Positions 8,744 through 17,571 of a stretch of 50,270 nucleotides of DNA are shown here, one piece after another. This stretch comes from Nostoc sp. GT001 (GTDB lineage: Bacteria > Cyanobacteriota > Cyanobacteriia > Cyanobacteriales > Nostocaceae), in contig NZ_JAUDRJ010000003.1 of NCBI RefSeq assembly GCF_030382115.1, forward strand, positions 2,580,684 through 2,630,953, read 5' to 3'. Position 1 is the first letter of the stretch, and every line of letters begins with the position of its first letter. Position numbers and translations under genes: made by a program. The notes beneath the pieces were generated by a model. The model worked only from the letters and a program-made list of their open reading frames with translations. It was not told where the DNA came from and ran no database searches.

Positions 8744-10114
8744 TTAAAAATATTGAGAAATAAGTTTGTTGATTATTTCAGACACAACCATAAGAATAAC
8801 TGTCAATAAACCTGCAAGAATAACTAGTAATCCTACTAGCAGCAATCCATTTACACCAGCTACAAAAAGATTATTGGTTAGGAGATTTCTGAAAATAAAG
8901 ACAATGAGTAAATTTGCTATGATAGCAATAAAAATTAAATAAGCTTTTTCGAGAAGCGGACGAGATTGAACAAAGACTAATCCTCCTAAAATTAGCAACC
9001 ACAATCCAGAGCTAATCCAAGACGTTCCAAGAAAACTTATAAGTGCGATCGCTAAAAATGAACTACCCGATCCAGTTATTATTGCTCCAGACAATAATCT
9101 AATATTAGATAATTGTGGTAGATATCGAGTTGATTGATGTTGATTTTGTGGTTGCGATTTTGAGCGCAGAGTAGGTGGAATAACTGTAGGAGCCGATGTA
9201 TACCTTAGCGGTGGCAACTTATTTAAGTCTTGTAAGACAGCCTGTGCAGATTGATAACGCTGTTCGTGATTTTCTTGTAGTGACTTATCAATAATCATCT
9301 CTAATTCCTGACTTATGGGTTGCGTTAAATGTTGCCGCCAACTAGAAACCCAACCATAGCCTTGTTTTATCCACAAACTCGAAGGAGGAATATTCGTCAG
9401 CAGATGAAAGCAAGTTATTCCTAAACTGTAGATATCACTGGAAGGAAAAACTTTACCCGCTTGCATTTGCTCAATTGGTGCATAACCTAATGAACCAATA
9501 ATTGTCCCCACCGTAGTGTTTGTCGGTTCCGCTTTTTGCTTTGCCACCCCAAAATCAATAAGTACCAACTTCCCATCATTTTGACGGCGAATAATATTTT
9601 CTGGTTTAATATCTCGATGAATGACCTGTTGCTGATGTATGTCTACCAGTACAGATAATAAATCATTTAAAAAATCTCGAATCTTGGCTTCATCAAAAAC
9701 TCCCTGCTGTTTTAACTCTTGCAACAGATTTTGCCCTTCGATAAACTGCTGCACTAAATACAGATATTCAGCTTCCTTAAAATATGCATACAAATTGGGA
9801 ATTTGGACATGTTCTCCTAGTTCTTGGAGACGTTTGGCCTCTCGTTCAAACAACTCAGTCGCTTTTTTATGTGCCTGACTACCCTGACTGCCATAAAATT
9901 GACTGAGAACCAGCTGCTTCACAACACATCGTTCATTGAGCTTGTCTATATCTTGTGCGATATATGTGCGTGCAAACCCTCCTCTCCCTAATGGTGTGAT
10001 AATTCGGTAACGATTTCTCAATAGTGATACCAACTCTGTGCCGCAACTGAGGCAGAAATTTGCCCCGTCAGGATTTTGGGGATTCTCGCAATTAGGATTT
10101 AGGCAGCAGACCAT
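8744..10114 (-). CDS. Ser/Thr protein kinase with zinc ribbon and membrane tail
   Basis: A 456-aa Hanks-type kinase. An N-terminal zinc ribbon (Cys4, Cys9, Cys21, Cys24) precedes the kinase domain: glycine loop GRGGFARTY (43-51), Lys66, HRDIKPEN (166-173) and DFG (187-189). A serine/glutamine-rich linker (about 305-340) is followed by four hydrophobic helices at the C terminus. It has the same plan as the kinase at 1686, but is intact. It is probably co-transcribed with the receptor-like gene after it, so the kinase may respond to, or act with, that receptor. Confidence 0.9.
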   Translation of the reverse strand: MVCCLNPNCENPQNPDGANFCLSCGTELVSLLRNRYRIITPLGRGGFARTYIAQDIDKLNERCVVKQLVLSQFYGSQGSQAHKKATELFEREAKRLQELGEHVQIPNLYAYFKEAEYLYLVQQFIEGQNLLQELKQQGVFDEAKIRDFLNDLLSVLVDIHQQQVIHRDIKPENIIRRQNDGKLVLIDFGVAKQKAEPTNTTVGTIIGSLGYAPIEQMQAGKVFPSSDIYSLGITCFHLLTNIPPSSLWIKQGYGWVSSWRQHLTQPISQELEMIIDKSLQENHEQRYQSAQAVLQDLNKLPPLRYTSAPTVIPPTLRSKSQPQNQHQSTRYLPQLSNIRLLSGAIITGSGSSFLAIALISFLGTSWISSGLWLLILGGLVFVQSRPLLEKAYLIFIAIIANLLIVFIFRNLLTNNLFVAGVNGLLLVGLLVILAGLLTVILMVVSEIINKLISQYF

Positions 10115-10589
10115 ATAATTATCGCTGTCATTTTATTAGTTTTTAGAATATACCTTAACTAAAGGCGCTGCATTGTAAAGTCTCTACATAGACAATGATA
10201 ATTGCCTAGCGATCGCTTCCCTTTGATCCCAAACACGAAATCACCTTTAGCAGTCAGCAACTTTATCTCTATTGGCCAAAGTTCGCACTTCTTACTAAAG
10301 CATATCAAGGACTCATTTCTCTTTGCAAATCAACCGCAATTCTCAAAAGCAATACTGCCCTTTACGCAACATTTGTTTGTAACAGAAGCTTTTTTTCATC
10401 CCAGCAACGCCGTAATTACCATACTTCTCCATTGTGGGGTTTACAAAACTCCCCGCAATTGTGACGATTACGCTAGAATTATTAAAGGTTCTTTACAGAG
10501 TTTGCCGATCATCCCCAATTCTGTTAAAACAGCCTAGCATTCAAATTGTAAATCTTATAAACACCCTCTAGAGTTCACCAAAAGCTTCT
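10115..10589. other. Gene-free region upstream of typA
   Basis: Divergent promoter region between the kinase (minus strand) and typA (plus strand). One HIP1 site lies near 10209. A 111-codon open frame starting with TTG has no ribosome site or recognisable protein character, so I do not call it. No hairpin stands out. Confidence 0.5.
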
Positions 10590-12380
10590 ATGACGCTCCC
10601 AATTCGCAACGTCGCCATTATCGCCCACGTTGACCACGGCAAAACCACGCTGGTTGACGCACTCCTCAAACAATCCGGCATTTTCCGCGAAGGCGAAGAC
10701 GTTCCGGATTGCGTTATGGACTCCAACGCCCTAGAACGGGAACGGGGTATTACTATCCTGTCCAAAAATACAGCAGTTCGCTACAAAGAAACACTAATCA
10801 ATATTGTTGATACTCCTGGACACGCTGACTTTGGTGGCGAAGTTGAACGCGTACTCGGCATGGTTGACGGATGTCTTCTGATTGTCGATGCCAATGAAGG
10901 CCCCATGCCCCAAACCCGCTTTGTCCTCAAAAAAGCCTTAGAAAAAGGTCTGCGCCCCATCGTTATTATCAACAAAATTGATCGTGGTAAAACTGACCCC
11001 CACGTTGCTGTTGATAAAGTATTGGATCTGTTCTTGGAATTAGGGGCAGATGAAGACCAGTGTGATTTTACCTACCTGTTTGCCTCCGGTATGGCAGGTT
11101 TCGCCAAGGAAAGCTTGGAAGCAGAATCGGTAGATATGCAACCCCTATTTAATGCGATTCTGCAACACGTTCCACCACCAGTAGGCGATAGCAATAAGCC
11201 TCTGCAATTGCAAGTCACAACCCTAGATTATTCTGAATATCTGGGACGGATTGTCATTGGCAGAATTCACAACGGTACTATCCGCTCAGGACAACAAGCC
11301 GCTTTGGTAACAGAAGATGGCACTATTGTCAAGGGTAAAATTACCAAATTGATGGGCTTTGATGGACTGAAGCGTGTAGAGATGGAAGAAGCAACCGCAG
11401 GTTATATTGTGGCGGTGGCTGGTTTCGCGGATGCTTATATTGGAGAAACGATTACTGACCCCAATGAACCGCAAGCTTTACCACTAATTAAAGTGGATGA
11501 ACCAACCTTGCAAATGGCCTTCTGGGTGAATGATTCGCCCTTTGCTGGCCAAGAAGGTAAGTTGGTGACTTCTCGTCAAATACGCGATCGCCTATTCCGC
11601 GAACTTGAAACCAACGTTGCTTTGCGGGTCGAAGAAACCGATTCTCCCGATAAATTCCTCGTTTCCGGTCGTGGAGAACTCCACCTGGGTATCTTAATTG
11701 AAACCATGCGCCGGGAAGGCTTCGAGTTTCAGGTATCTCAGCCACAGGTAATTTACCGCGAAATCAACGGTCAACCTTGCGAACCTTACGAACTTTTGGT
11801 GTTAGACATTCCTGCTGATGCTGTGGGTAGCTGTATTGAACGCCTGGGACAACGCAAAGGCGAAATGCAAGATATGCAACCAGGTAGTGGCGATCGCACT
11901 CAGCTAGAGTTTGTCATACCCGCCCGTGGTTTGATTGGTTTCCGGGGTGAATTCATGCGGATGACTCGTGGCGAAGGCATCATGAACCACAGCTTCTTAG
12001 ACTACCGTCAACTTAGTGGTGACATTGAAGCACGTAACAAAGGCGTTTTAATCTCCTTTGAAGAAGGCGTTTCTACCTTCTACGCCATGAGAAATGCCGA
12101 AGATAGAGGAGCATTCTTTATTACTCCCGGCACAAAGGTTTACAGAGGCATGATTGTGGGAGAACACAATCGTTCCCAAGATTTGGAACTAAATATCTGT
12201 AAAACCAAGCAGTTAACCAACCACCGCGCTGCTGGTGGCGATGAACTAGTGCAACTGCAAGCACCGATAGACATGAGCCTAGAGCGTGCTTTGGAATACA
12301 TTGGCCCCGATGAATTGGTAGAAGTTACACCCCAATCAATTCGTCTGCGGAAGATGTCGAAGAAGTTGGCGAAACGGTAA
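10590..12380 (+). CDS. typA: Ribosome-associated translational GTPase TypA/BipA
   Basis: A 596-aa protein of usual TypA length. The G1 motif AHVDHGKTT (12-20), G3 [11 protein letters not shown] (about 74-84) and G4 NKID (about 127-130) are present, followed by the EF-G-like domains and the TypA-specific C-terminal domain ending in a basic tail. TypA binds 70S ribosomes and supports growth under stress. The start [17 protein letters not shown] fits the family. A clear terminator follows at 12406. Confidence 0.97.
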   Translation: MTLPIRNVAIIAHVDHGKTTLVDALLKQSGIFREGEDVPDCVMDSNALERERGITILSKNTAVRYKETLINIVDTPGHADFGGEVERVLGMVDGCLLIVDANEGPMPQTRFVLKKALEKGLRPIVIINKIDRGKTDPHVAVDKVLDLFLELGADEDQCDFTYLFASGMAGFAKESLEAESVDMQPLFNAILQHVPPPVGDSNKPLQLQVTTLDYSEYLGRIVIGRIHNGTIRSGQQAALVTEDGTIVKGKITKLMGFDGLKRVEMEEATAGYIVAVAGFADAYIGETITDPNEPQALPLIKVDEPTLQMAFWVNDSPFAGQEGKLVTSRQIRDRLFRELETNVALRVEETDSPDKFLVSGRGELHLGILIETMRREGFEFQVSQPQVIYREINGQPCEPYELLVLDIPADAVGSCIERLGQRKGEMQDMQPGSGDRTQLEFVIPARGLIGFRGEFMRMTRGEGIMNHSFLDYRQLSGDIEARNKGVLISFEEGVSTFYAMRNAEDRGAFFITPGTKVYRGMIVGEHNRSQDLELNICKTKQLTNHRAAGGDELVQLQAPIDMSLERALEYIGPDELVEVTPQSIRLRKMSKKLAKR

Positions 12381-12405
12381 GTAAAGCTATAACTTATTGA
12401 TTTAG

Positions 12406-12431
12406 AAAGCCCACTGATGTGGGCTTTTTAT
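12406..12431 (+). terminator. Rho-independent terminator after typA
   Basis: AAAGCCCAC (12406-12414) and GTGGGCTTT (12419-12427) form a perfect 9-bp stem with loop TGAT. The hairpin runs into further Ts. Confidence 0.9.
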
Positions 12432-12652
12432 TTTGTTGGTTATATCTCGTGTATGTCTTTTTTAAGTTGCTCAATTCCTCGAAACTATCTGGTATTGTTT
12501 GTCGTACTTGTATCCCAAAAGACAAATTTGTTTTCTATGAAGATTTATACAAATGTTCGTTATGTTCATTAGAACATAAGGTTTTTATTGGTATAAATAA
12601 ATATAATTGTCAGTCTTTATAAAAAAACTAACTAAGCTTTTATTAGTACAGC

Positions 12653-13027
12653 ATGACCGCAAATAACATTAAATTTACGATCGCCTTCAACGACCCTGAC
12701 TTGGACGCGGAAGAAAAGGACGAGCAGGTTCAACGACTAATTACTGAACTTAAGCAAATTGACGAATTAGATGCAGTTGGTCGTGTTCTTGATCCCAACC
12801 CACCAGAAGGCAACAAAGCATTAGGCGGGTTTCTGGTGGGTTTGTTAATGGCTGAGGTAAATACAGCCAATGCAAAAAAGTTAGTGGGATTTCTGGGCGA
12901 TCGCCTCGGTGGTAAACCGATTGAATTGTCGGTGGAAGCCAACGGCAAAAAACTGTCGGTGAAAGCACACAGTCGGGAAGAACTAGAAGCCGCCATCAAA
13001 GCAGCCGAAGATTTTATTGCAGTATAG
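12653..13027 (+). CDS. EACC1-like effector-associated component
   Basis: A 124-aa protein with the plan of the effector-associated constant component EACC1. It begins with a strand and DPDLDAEEKDEQVQRLITELKQI helix, followed by a glycine-rich hydrophobic stretch (ALGGFLVGLLMAEV) and a short strand-helix end (KLSVKAHSREELEAAIKAAEDFI). In conflict systems described for bacteria such components sit next to caspase or trypsin-like effectors and are thought to connect sensing with activation. Here the gene ends 10 bases before the ATG of a caspase-like protease, so the two are almost certainly one transcription unit. The family assignment is by pattern only; no cysteine or obvious catalytic residue is seen. 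Confidence 0.65.
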   Translation: MTANNIKFTIAFNDPDLDAEEKDEQVQRLITELKQIDELDAVGRVLDPNPPEGNKALGGFLVGLLMAEVNTANAKKLVGFLGDRLGGKPIELSVEANGKKLSVKAHSREELEAAIKAAEDFIAV

Positions 13028-13037
13028 ACAGGAAAAG

Positions 13038-13898
13038 ATGGCAAAGGTAGCATTGCTGATTGGAGTCAGTGAGTATGAGCCAGAACTAAATCCTTTACCT
13101 GCGGCTGTCAAAGATATTGAGGCGTTGCAACGGATTTTGAAAGATTCGGGAATGGGCGGATTTGATGACGTGAAAGCGCTTCTTAATCCTGACCGACAAA
13201 CAATGGAATCTGAGATTGAAACCTTGTTTTCAGGTCGAGCCAAAGACGATCTTGTGTTGCTATTTTTCTCTGGACATGGCATCAAAGATGATGGTGGCAA
13301 GCTATATTTTGCAACTCCGATAACTCGCAAGAATTCCAAAGGGGAGTTGATTCGGTCAACATCTGTACCTGCCAACTTTGTTCAAGAAATCATGAACAAT
13401 AGCCGTGCTAAACGGCAGGTAATTATCTTAGACTGTTGCTTTAGTGGAGCGTTCGATCCTGCCTTACAAGCCAAAGATGATGGATTAGTTGACTTGCAAA
13501 CACAACTCGGATCTGAAGGGCGAGTGGTACTCACTTCCTCCAGTTCAACTCAGTATTCCTTTGAGCAGCAGGGATCAGACTTATCGATTTACACCAGATA
13601 TCTAGTGGAGGGGATTGAAACAGGAGCAGGCGATCGCGATGAGGATGGCTTTGTTTCGGTACTGGAATTGCATGAGTATGCTGTCAGCAAGGTGCAGGAA
13701 ACTGCCCCCAATATGACCCCGAAGATTATTGTTCTTAAAGACAAGGGGTTTGAAATTGTTCTTTCTAAAGCACGAGTTACTGACCCTAAGTTGAGATATC
13801 GGAAAGCCACTTCACGTTATGCAAATGTCGGAACTATTCGACCTGCTGAGTCGGGCTGTTCTGAATACACTGAGGCAGCAGTTAGGCTTGACCTCTGA
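13038..13898 (+). CDS. Caspase-like (C14) protease, frameshifted after residue 264
   Basis: An orthocaspase/metacaspase-type peptidase. Motifs are LLIGVSEY (7-14), the catalytic His in FFSGHG (His80), and the catalytic Cys in DCCFSG (Cys134). [13 protein letters not shown] (199-211) is an acidic stretch common in the bacterial family. After residue 264 the frame becomes non-native and stops at 13898, while the +1 frame carries a good continuation to 14226. The ATG at 13038 is preceded by AGGAAAAG; a TTG seven codons upstream is less likely. Probable role: a cell-suicide or regulated-proteolysis effector paired with the EACC1-like protein upstream. Confidence 0.85.
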   Translation: MAKVALLIGVSEYEPELNPLPAAVKDIEALQRILKDSGMGGFDDVKALLNPDRQTMESEIETLFSGRAKDDLVLLFFSGHGIKDDGGKLYFATPITRKNSKGELIRSTSVPANFVQEIMNNSRAKRQVIILDCCFSGAFDPALQAKDDGLVDLQTQLGSEGRVVLTSSSSTQYSFEQQGSDLSIYTRYLVEGIETGAGDRDEDGFVSVLELHEYAVSKVQETAPNMTPKIIVLKDKGFEIVLSKARVTDPKLRYRKATSRYANVGTIRPAESGCSEYTEAAVRLDL

Positions 13899-14226
13899 AG
13901 AAGCTGCTGAAATTGAAACCGAGGTATTACGCCCTTATCAGGAGCGATTAGAGAATTTACAAACCTATCGAGAAGCTTTAATTGCAGAAGTAGACCATGA
14001 ATATCCTTTAAGTGAGGAAGCCTGTAAAGAAATGAATATGCTTCAAGAGCTTTTAGGGTTAAAAGACGATAATATTTTGCCGATTAAGCAACAAATCGAG
14101 GCACAGTTTGTATGTCAAGCTTGCAAAGGATCGAGAGAAGTTCGCAAACGCGTAAGAACTCCATTTGGTTCTTTTACTGAAGTTTCTATTTGTCCTAATT
14201 GTAAAGACTCGGAGAAATTAGCCTAG
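13819..14226 (+). pseudogene. Displaced C-terminal part of the caspase, ending in a zinc ribbon
   Basis: From about 13831 this +1 frame reads [29 protein letters not shown]..., a helical region also found at the end of cyanobacterial caspase-like proteins. It ends with CQAC (near 14121) and CPNC (near 14196), a likely zinc ribbon. One extra G at 13830-13831 (GTCGGAAC for GTCGAAC) explains the break. Joined, the protein would be about 395 aa. Its ATG (13819) has no clear ribosome site, so a separate gene is possible but less likely. Confidence 0.7.
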
Positions 14227-14310
14227 ATTTTATCAGTCAATTAAGTCATGAGAACTTCATTAAAATAAGCAGATTAGATAAAGATGTAAGTGTTGGCACT
14301 TACCGTACAT

Positions 14311-14412
14311 TTAGTCAAATCCTTGAGTAAAAATGACAAGGACTGAAAAAGACAATTATCGTAACTATTTGTGACATTGCGATCGCCAAACCATAGCATA
14401 GATTTAGAGTGC
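14311..14412 (+). repeat. Toxin-antitoxin leader repeat, copy A
   Basis: About 102 bases starting TTAGTCAAAT that match copies B (15077) and C (15199). It contains a 13-codon reading frame (14333-14374) MTRTEKDNYRNYL ending in TGA. It shares the extra tail CAAACCATAGCATAGATTTA with copy B only. It lies just upstream of brnT. Confidence 0.85.
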
Positions 14413-14451
14413 GCTCGCTCTTACGGAAATATCTCTGTTTCATAAAACGTA

Positions 14452-14481
14452 TTGACAACGTAAATACACAATGCCTACTAT
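14452..14481 (+). promoter_or_regulatory. Likely sigma-70 promoter of brnTA
   Basis: TTGACA (14452-14457) and TACTAT (14476-14481) are 18 bases apart. The ATG of brnT is at 14489, so the transcript would be nearly leaderless. GTAAGG lies just before the start codon. Confidence 0.5.
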
Positions 14482-14488
14482 GTAAGGT

Positions 14489-14785
14489 ATGGATGTGTAT
14501 TTCGTGCTTAATGGTGTCACTTTCGTTTGGAACGAAGAAAAAGCTTGGATAAATCCTAGCAATCATGATGGCGTGACATTTCAGCAAGCCACAGAGGTAT
14601 TTTTCGATCCGTTTTTAGTGGTTGTTGATGCAAGTCGCAATGATGAACAAAGAGATGCTGTTATTGGCTTAGACAGACGGTGGAATCTTCTGTATGTCGT
14701 CTACATTGAACGTGAAAACGACATAATTCGGATCATTTCAGCTCGTAAAGCTACACGTAAGGAGCGAGAATATTATGAAGGTTGA
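14489..14785 (+). CDS. brnT: BrnT family toxin (DUF497)
   Basis: A 98-aa ribonuclease-type toxin of the BrnT family. The core FVWNEEKAWINPSNHDGVTFQQATEVFFDP (about residues 12-41) is the family signature. The C-terminal strands LYVVYIERENDIIRIISARKATRKEREYYE include the conserved I(R/I)IISARKA and REYYE end. It overlaps the next gene by 11 bases, toxin first, which is the usual BrnT-BrnA order. BrnT cleaves RNA and is neutralised by BrnA. Confidence 0.88.
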   Translation: MDVYFVLNGVTFVWNEEKAWINPSNHDGVTFQQATEVFFDPFLVVVDASRNDEQRDAVIGLDRRWNLLYVVYIERENDIIRIISARKATRKEREYYEG

Positions 14786-15059
14786 AGCACTGAAAAAGCG
14801 ACTCGATAAAAATCGTCCAATGACTACAATCACAATTCGTATTCCCGAAGATGTCATTGAAGATTTGAAAAGAATAGCACCATTACTGGGATTTTCTGGC
14901 TATCAGCCGTTAGTTCGTGCCTATATTGGACAAGGGCTAAGAGTTGATCTGGAACGACTAGAGGATGATACTATCTCAGCACTGATTGCTAGCTTGAAGC
15001 GTCATGGTGTTAGCGATGAGGTTATTCATGAAGCCCTCAGTGAAGTTACTCAAAAATAG
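14775..15059 (+). CDS. brnA: BrnA-like ribbon-helix-helix antitoxin
   Basis: A 94-aa protein. Residues 16-27 (MTTITIRIPEDV) form the DNA-binding strand of a ribbon-helix-helix (CopG) domain, followed by helices IEDLKRIAPLLGFSGYQPLVRAYIGQGLR. It overlaps the brnT toxin gene, so translation is probably coupled. It is expected to bind BrnT and repress the shared promoter. The C-terminal 30 residues are helical and not family-specific. Confidence 0.82.
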   Translation: MKVEALKKRLDKNRPMTTITIRIPEDVIEDLKRIAPLLGFSGYQPLVRAYIGQGLRVDLERLEDDTISALIASLKRHGVSDEVIHEALSEVTQK

Positions 15060-15076
15060 TGCAATTGCGATCGCCC

Positions 15077-15188
15077 TTAGTCAAATCTTTGAGTAACAAT
15101 GAAGAGGACTGAAAAAGGCAATTATCATAACTATTCGTGAAACTGCGATCGCCAAACCATAGCATAGATTTACAGTGCGATCGCCCTT
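15077..15188 (+). repeat. Toxin-antitoxin leader repeat, copy B
   Basis: Nearly identical to copy C over about 75 bases, but the antitoxin start codon ATG is ATA here and the coding part ends at TAG after 11 codons. It holds the 13-codon frame MKRTEKGNYHNYS (15099-15140). It is a dead copy of the leader plus gene start, 122 bases upstream of copy C. Confidence 0.88.
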
Positions 15189-15198
15189 GTCGTGCATA

Positions 15199-15275
15199 TT
15201 AGTCAAATTTTTGAGTCAAAATGAAGAGGACTGAAAAAGGCAATTATCATGACTATTCGTGAAACTGCGATCGCA
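15199..15275 (+). repeat. Toxin-antitoxin leader repeat, copy C (functional)
   Basis: The third copy runs into the real DUF2281 gene at 15249. Its 13-codon frame (15221-15262) overlaps the antitoxin start codon. The ribosome site AAGG for the antitoxin lies inside that frame. Similarity to copies A and B stops at the HIP1 octamer in codons 8-10 of the antitoxin. Confidence 0.85.
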
Positions 15276-15509
15276 AAATTGCAGCAACTTTCCGAACCAC
15301 TCCTGCAAGAAGTGACCGATTTCATTGATTTTGTGATCCACAAACATCAAGTTAAAATTGCTGACAGTCAGCCTGATGAACCACTTGTGGAAAAATGGTC
15401 ACAATGGTTTGAGGCTGTGGATTCCCTAGAGGTATCTCCACCTGAAGCAGTCAGCAACTATGAGCAACTCCTACTCAACAAATATCGGCAACAAGGGCTA
15501 GAGCTATGA
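15249..15509 (+). CDS. DUF2281-type antitoxin (VapB-like)
   Basis: An 86-aa protein that begins MTIRETAIAKLQQLSEPLLQEVTDFIDFV, the family's amphipathic N-terminal helices. The C-terminal half is acidic and probably wraps the toxin. Its stop overlaps the start of a PIN-domain gene by ATGA (15506-15509), so the two are translationally coupled. It is expected to neutralise the PIN toxin and may autoregulate. The 5' end of the gene is shared with two decayed copies upstream. Confidence 0.85.
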   Translation: MTIRETAIAKLQQLSEPLLQEVTDFIDFVIHKHQVKIADSQPDEPLVEKWSQWFEAVDSLEVSPPEAVSNYEQLLLNKYRQQGLEL

Positions 15510-15916
15510 TCCTGTGTGATGCAGGAGTGCTGCTTTGTTTGGTAGATCGCACTCAGCCTCAGCACAATGCTTATAAAATTGCAGTGATGCATTTGGCAAA
15601 GCCTCTCGTCACAACCTGGTCATGCCTGACAGAAGCCATGTATCTTGCCTTGCATCGTGGCGGCTGGCAAATGCAAAAACAATTGGGGCAGCTTCTTTTA
15701 GATAAATTGCTGACTGTTTACGAGATTCAGGAAAGTGATTACAGCCGTTTGTTGGCGCTGATGGAACAATACCGCGATCGCCCAATGGATTTAGCAGATG
15801 CAACATTGGTTTTGACTGCTGAAAAGACAGGCTATCGTCAAATTCTCACTCTCGATTCTGATTTCTTATTTTATCGAATTGGTCATCAAGACACCTTTGA
15901 AATTATCTCAGTCTAA
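15506..15916 (+). CDS. PIN-domain toxin (VapC-like)
   Basis: A 136-aa PIN ribonuclease. The acidic metal-binding residues are visible: Asp5 (CDAGVLL), Glu43 (LTEAMYL), Asp95/Asp98 (DLADATLV) and Asp117/Asp119 (LDSDF). These are the usual four of the fold, in the usual order. VapC-type toxins cut tRNA or rRNA; the target cannot be read from sequence. It forms an operon with the antitoxin by overlapping codons. Confidence 0.88.
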   Translation: MILCDAGVLLCLVDRTQPQHNAYKIAVMHLAKPLVTTWSCLTEAMYLALHRGGWQMQKQLGQLLLDKLLTVYEIQESDYSRLLALMEQYRDRPMDLADATLVLTAEKTGYRQILTLDSDFLFYRIGHQDTFEIISV

Positions 15917-15990
15917 AGCAATGAGTAACCAAATCACGATTTAGATGAGGTTTAGCAACGCTAGGATGGATGTCTGTTTGAATGACCTGC

Positions 15991-16019
15991 GCGTAGGTGT
16001 AGCCCGTCGTAGACATCGC
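15991..16019 (+). repeat. 29-bp small dispersed repeat, intergenic copy
   Basis: Consensus starts GCGTAGG and ends GGCATCGC or AGACATCGC. Other copies: 25325-25353, 34839-34867 (inverted) and 44290-44318 (inside murT). It resembles small dispersed repeats known from Nostoc genomes. Confidence 0.8.
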
Positions 16020-16213
16020 TCTTTTACATATTTCACACAAAGCGATCGCCGATTAAAAATTATCAATATATTTTCTTAGAAACACTAATTCATTTGCCAT
16101 ATCCTCGGCTTCTAAACTTTCTACTAACTTCAACAAGCCTCGTAACTACAGATTTTTTTGGTAAATCCCTGAAACACTGTGAATTTCTGGTGGTGTTGGG
16201 TTAAAAAAGAAAC

Positions 16214-17374
16214 ATGAAAATCATCAAACCCATCACCAATTGGTTAGAAACTCGCGCCAGTGCCCCTGCTTATGGCGGTTGGGTACTAGCAGCAACGGCT
16301 ATTTGTTTTTTTGGCGCAGGTATCAATACGATGGCTGGTTGGCTGTACGCCATTAGCGGCATCAGTTTTGCCCTTTTGGGTGTAGCAGCCATCTTACCGC
16401 CGCGATCGCTCACAGGTCTATCCATCACTCGCCGTCCTATGCAACCAGTGTCAGCAGGTGACGATCTAACGGTGGAATTAGAAATCTGCAATCAGACACA
16501 GCAGCCTGTAAGCTTATTGCAAGTTGAAGATATACTGCCCTTCGTCTTAGGGAAACCAGTACAAAAGGCAATCGAAACAATTCCTCGCCAAGGTAGTTAC
16601 CGTTGGGTATATTACCACCCGACTCAGCGCCGGGGTGTTTATCGCTGGAATACAGTAGAACTCGGTTCTGGTGCGCCTTTGGGATTGTTCTGGTGTCGCC
16701 GTCAGCGTGATTGTGCTGCTACTGCGATCGTTTATCCGACAGTGTTACCCTTGGCTACCTGCCCCTTAATAGATGAAATGGGACAAGAAGAGAGCAAAAG
16801 GGGCGATCCTCGTGGTAAACCCTTGCAAACAGCTACAACCGGACTGGTGCGATCGCTCCGTCCCTACCGTTTAGGAGATCCCACCCGTCTGATTCACTGG
16901 CGGACTAGCGCCCGCTATGGAGAATTAAGGGTGCGGGAGTTAGAGATGGTTACAGGTGGACAAGAAATAGTTATTGCCCTTGACAGTGCTAGCAATTGGG
17001 AAGAAGAAAACTTTGAACAAGCAGTAATTGCCGCAGCATCACTGTATTTTTATGCACAGCAACAACAATTACAGGTGCAACTATGGACAGCATCAACAAA
17101 TTTAATTAAAGGCGATCGCTTTGTTCTAGAAACCTTAGCAGCAACCGCAGCCTTAGAAGATGCCAGTTCAGTTGTTCCTAAAAGCTATCCCTTGATTTGG
17201 CTAACTCAGAATCCTCTGAGCCTTGCTACTCTTCCTCAAGGTAGTCGCTGGGTTTTGTGGCCAAATATCTCCTCAGCAGCAGAACCAGAGGTAATTAATT
17301 GGGAACACCCTGGTATAGTTTTGCAAAGCGATGGCCAACTGCAACCCCAGCTACAAAAAACATTACATTCATAA
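16214..17374 (+). CDS. DUF58 domain membrane protein
   Basis: A 386-aa protein. Two hydrophobic helices lie at about 20-60. The DUF58 signature is RPYRLGDPTRLIHWRTSARYGELRVRELE (near residues 216-244), followed by a von Willebrand A-like fold (GGQEIVIALDSASNWEEENFEQAV). Members often sit next to MoxR ATPases; none is adjacent here. The role is unknown, possibly an assembly or chaperone function at the membrane. Start ATG 16214 is chosen for the fit of the first helix. Confidence 0.85.
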   Translation: MKIIKPITNWLETRASAPAYGGWVLAATAICFFGAGINTMAGWLYAISGISFALLGVAAILPPRSLTGLSITRRPMQPVSAGDDLTVELEICNQTQQPVSLLQVEDILPFVLGKPVQKAIETIPRQGSYRWVYYHPTQRRGVYRWNTVELGSGAPLGLFWCRRQRDCAATAIVYPTVLPLATCPLIDEMGQEESKRGDPRGKPLQTATTGLVRSLRPYRLGDPTRLIHWRTSARYGELRVRELEMVTGGQEIVIALDSASNWEEENFEQAVIAAASLYFYAQQQQLQVQLWTASTNLIKGDRFVLETLAATAALEDASSVVPKSYPLIWLTQNPLSLATLPQGSRWVLWPNISSAAEPEVINWEHPGIVLQSDGQLQPQLQKTLHS

Positions 17375-17571
17375 ATCAATTCAAATTTTATAATTTCAAA
17401 GACTGCTGACAAGTACAGCTTCTGCGATTTCTGAGATTTTCTCTGATCCCAGAACACCGGATATATCAGCCTTTGAGCAAAGGGAAGATAATTTGAGCAG
17501 GTAAGGTTGGGGAAATACACCCAGTAATCCCTTAGTAAGGCTGAGGTACAATGCAAAGAAATATTTAAATT

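Noticed and set aside
10202..10537. 111-codon open frame starting with TTG
   Set aside because: No start signal and no recognisable fold; it sits in the divergent promoter region between a kinase and typA.
12419..12622. 67-codon frame with two CxxC pairs (CRTC, CSLC)
   Set aside because: The start codon lies inside the typA terminator stem; the region is AT-rich. The cysteines are tempting but cannot be supported.
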